Source: DASRDR01 sp963812945 [NCBI: uncultured Candidatus Rokubacteria bacterium] (GTDB taxonomy: Bacteria; Methylomirabilota; Methylomirabilia; Rokubacteriales). Taken from it: a stretch of 64,000 nucleotides of DNA. Shown here one piece after another: positions 62,493-64,000 of this stretch (position 1 is the stretch's first letter; each line of letters starts with the position of its first letter). The notes beneath the pieces were generated by a model. The model made no database searches. It saw only the letters and a list, made by a program, of their open reading frames with translations, and had not been told where the DNA came from. The stretch lies in assembly GCA_963812945.1 (NCBI GenBank), contig CAWEXD010000008.1, positions 1,116,001 through 1,180,000 of the forward strand, in the 5' to 3' direction. The translations under genes were made by a program, and so were the position numbers.

Positions 62493-62954
62493 ATGGGCCG
62501 GATCAGACTCGGGCGGATGATCGGAGCGGGGCTTCTCGTGGTGGCGGCGACCGCCTCGGCGGACGGCCCATCCCCCACCGCTCCGCCACCCGGCGTGCCG
62601 TCGTCCGCCGAGCGCGATTTCCAGGAAGGGCTCGACGCCCAGAAGAAGAAGGACTGGCGCCGCGCGGCCCAGGCGTACGAGGCGGCGATCAAGCAGCGTG
62701 AGGCGTTCCCCGAGGCGTGGAACGGTCTCGGCTACTCGCTTCGGCAGCAGGGGAAGTATCCCGAGGCGGTGAAGGCCTACGATCGCGCGCTCGCCCTCCG
62801 GCCGGACTACGCGGAGGCGCTCGAGTACCTGGGGGAGGCCTACGTGAAGATGGGCAAGCTCGACGAGGCGCGCGCGGTGCTGCGGCGGCTCGAGCCGATC
62901 GACAAGAAGGAAGCCGCGTCGCTCCGGGCCACGATCGAGAAGGCGAAGAAGTAA
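62493..62954 (+). CDS. Small periplasmic TPR protein
   Basis: 153 residues after GGGAGGGAAT. A signal peptide (IGAGLLVVAATASADGPS) leads to three tetratricopeptide repeats: DFQEGLDAQKKKDWRRAAQA, AWNGLGYSLRQQGKYPEAVK and ALEYLGEAYVKMGKLDEARA, each with the usual Gly/Ala/Tyr helix contacts. TPR proteins hold other proteins together; the partner is unknown. It lies 23 bases before the FAD-linked oxidase, probably in one transcript. Confidence 0.87.
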   Translation: MGRIRLGRMIGAGLLVVAATASADGPSPTAPPPGVPSSAERDFQEGLDAQKKKDWRRAAQAYEAAIKQREAFPEAWNGLGYSLRQQGKYPEAVKAYDRALALRPDYAEALEYLGEAYVKMGKLDEARAVLRRLEPIDKKEAASLRATIEKAKK

Positions 62955-62977
62955 GGACCCGGGAGCCCGAGGCCGAG

Positions 62978-64000
62978 ATGGAGCGGGGCGGGATCGCCAA
63001 CGGCAGGGCCGGCAGCGACCTCGAGCGCGAGCTCAAGCGGGTCGTCGAGGGCGAGGTCCGCTTCGACGATTACTCGCGCCTGCTCTACTCGACGGACGCG
63101 TCGATGTACCAGGTCGAGCCGATCGGCGTCGTCCTGCCGCGCACGAAGGACGACGTCCGGGCGGTCCTCGAGCTGGCCAACCGCTACAACGTCCCGATCC
63201 TCCCGCGCGGCGGCGGCACGAGCCTGATCGGGCAGACGGTCAACCACGCCGTCGTGCTCGACTTCTCGAAGTACATGAACCAGGTGCTCGAGGTGAACCG
63301 GGAGGAGCTCTGGTGCCGGGTCCAGCCCGGCGTCATCCAGGACGAGCTGAACGCCCACGTGAAGCCCATGGGCCTCCTCTTCGGGCCGGACACGTCGACC
63401 TCGAACCGGGCGACGCTCGGGGGGATGTCCGGGAACAACTCCGCCGGCTCCCACTCGATCGCCTACGGGAAGACGATCGACCACGTGCTCGAGCTCCGGT
63501 GCCTCCTCGCGGACGGGTCCGAGGTCACCCTCCGGGACCTGACCCCGGCCGAGCTCGAGGCGAAGTGCCGGGCGGACGGGCTGGAAGGGCAGATCTACCG
63601 CGAGGTCCGGCGGCTGGTGGACCAGCACGCCGACGAGATCCGCGCGCGGTATCCGAAGCTCATGCGGCGCGTCTCCGGCTACAACCTCGACGAGTTCGTG
63701 AAGACGCAGCCGTTCGGGCTGCATCGCCTGGCCGTCGGGTCCGAGGGCACGCTGGTGGCCGTGGTCGAGATGAAGGTGCGGCTCGTCCGGCGCCCGAAGT
63801 TCACGGCCCTCGACGTGATCCACTACGACGACCTCCAGGCGGCGCTGGAGTCGTCGGCGGAGCTCCTGACGACGGGACCGTACGCGGTCGAGGTCACGGA
63901 CAAGATGATCCTCGACCTGGCGCGGGAGAACATCGAGCAGCGAGCGCGGATGGGCTTCGTGCAAGGCGACCCCGCCGCGATCATGATCGTCGAGTACTCC
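62978..64000 (+). CDS. FAD-binding oxidase/dehydrogenase, GlcD/D-lactate dehydrogenase type (3' end off the right edge)
   Basis: The frame runs open from ATG 62978 through 341 codons to the last base, so the protein is truncated by the window. The FAD-binding PCMH domain is clear: VLPRTKDDVRAVLELANRYN, VPILPRGGGTSLIGQTVN, GPDTSTSNRATLGGMSGNNSA and the domain-closing GSEGTLVAVVEMKVRLV. This is the family of GlcD, D-lactate dehydrogenase and the large FAD plus Fe-S fusions such as YdiJ. Which of these applies depends on the missing part. A GGGAG lies upstream. Confidence 0.88.
   Translation, partial: MERGGIANGRAGSDLERELKRVVEGEVRFDDYSRLLYSTDASMYQVEPIGVVLPRTKDDVRAVLELANRYNVPILPRGGGTSLIGQTVNHAVVLDFSKYMNQVLEVNREELWCRVQPGVIQDELNAHVKPMGLLFGPDTSTSNRATLGGMSGNNSAGSHSIAYGKTIDHVLELRCLLADGSEVTLRDLTPAELEAKCRADGLEGQIYREVRRLVDQHADEIRARYPKLMRRVSGYNLDEFVKTQPFGLHRLAVGSEGTLVAVVEMKVRLVRRPKFTALDVIHYDDLQAALESSAELLTTGPYAVEVTDKMILDLARENIEQRARMGFVQGDPAAIMIVEYS

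Overview
The window is about 70% GC, with long antisense open frames and few non-coding gaps. Most genes start at ATG or GTG behind a good Shine-Dalgarno sequence. The contents point to a Gram-negative, free-living, probably soil or subsurface bacterium: TRAP receptors, an O-antigen-type ligase, MsbA, OmpA-family lipoprotein, two sigma-54 regulators and Tat-type signals. The abundance of substrate-binding proteins and large GAF-domain kinases is reminiscent of Candidatus Rokubacteria/Methylomirabilota. That placement is an inference from gene style only.

Layout. 1-3.6 kb: a class III aminotransferase cut by the left edge, then glnA with its own sigma-70-like promoter and a terminator hairpin, and a small flavin-type split-barrel protein. 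3.6-15.5 kb, all on the minus strand: a probable eight-gene operon read right to left. It holds four tandem paralogous TRAP receptors, an ABC-type binding protein, a 1655-residue hybrid histidine kinase, a receiver, and a receiver-adenylate cyclase. The last five junctions overlap by 1-4 bases, and no TRAP or ABC membrane subunit is present. I read it as a ligand-sensing cascade with a cAMP output. 15.7-20.5 kb: a BrnTA toxin-antitoxin pair, an SDR, an ABC-2 exporter, an amidohydrolase, an inverted-repeat element and a small zinc-ribbon protein. 20.6-23.6 kb: nadE, then a GEMM-I (c-di-GMP-type) riboswitch whose expression-platform hairpin buries the Shine-Dalgarno of a lipoprotein with an HExxH motif, then a HEAT-repeat protein. 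23.7-29.4 kb: cell-surface glycan genes (O-antigen ligase, msbA, glycosyltransferase), a rhodanese and a flavin reductase.

29.5-34.3 kb: a peptide-type ABC importer and a class V aminotransferase. Three of these four genes carry single-base frame changes, about eleven in all, while the rest of the window has none, so a local sequencing or assembly problem is the first explanation. 34.3-39.6 kb: an AI-2E-family membrane protein, a cyclic-nucleotide-binding protein, a secreted amine oxidase and a two-subunit CoA-transferase. 39.7-44.3 kb: an apparently leaderless mrp operon running through a LON-domain protein and a PDZ protein to a sigma-54 response regulator, followed by palindromes, a candidate sigma-54 promoter and a stand-alone receiver. 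44.4-50.8 kb: a PfpI protease, a hydroxyacid dehydrogenase, small secreted proteins, a Ski2-like helicase and an OmpA lipoprotein. 51-54.8 kb: a second sigma-54 two-component system with a proline-rich lipoprotein. 55-64 kb: LemA, gamma-glutamyltransferase, a YdjC deacetylase, an FtsX permease with a CrtC/AttH partner, a TPR protein and the start of an FAD-linked oxidase cut by the right edge.

No rRNA, tRNA, CRISPR array, transposase gene or prophage was recognised. Positions, motifs and hairpins were read by hand from the sequence. Family names rest on motif recognition, and no database search was possible.
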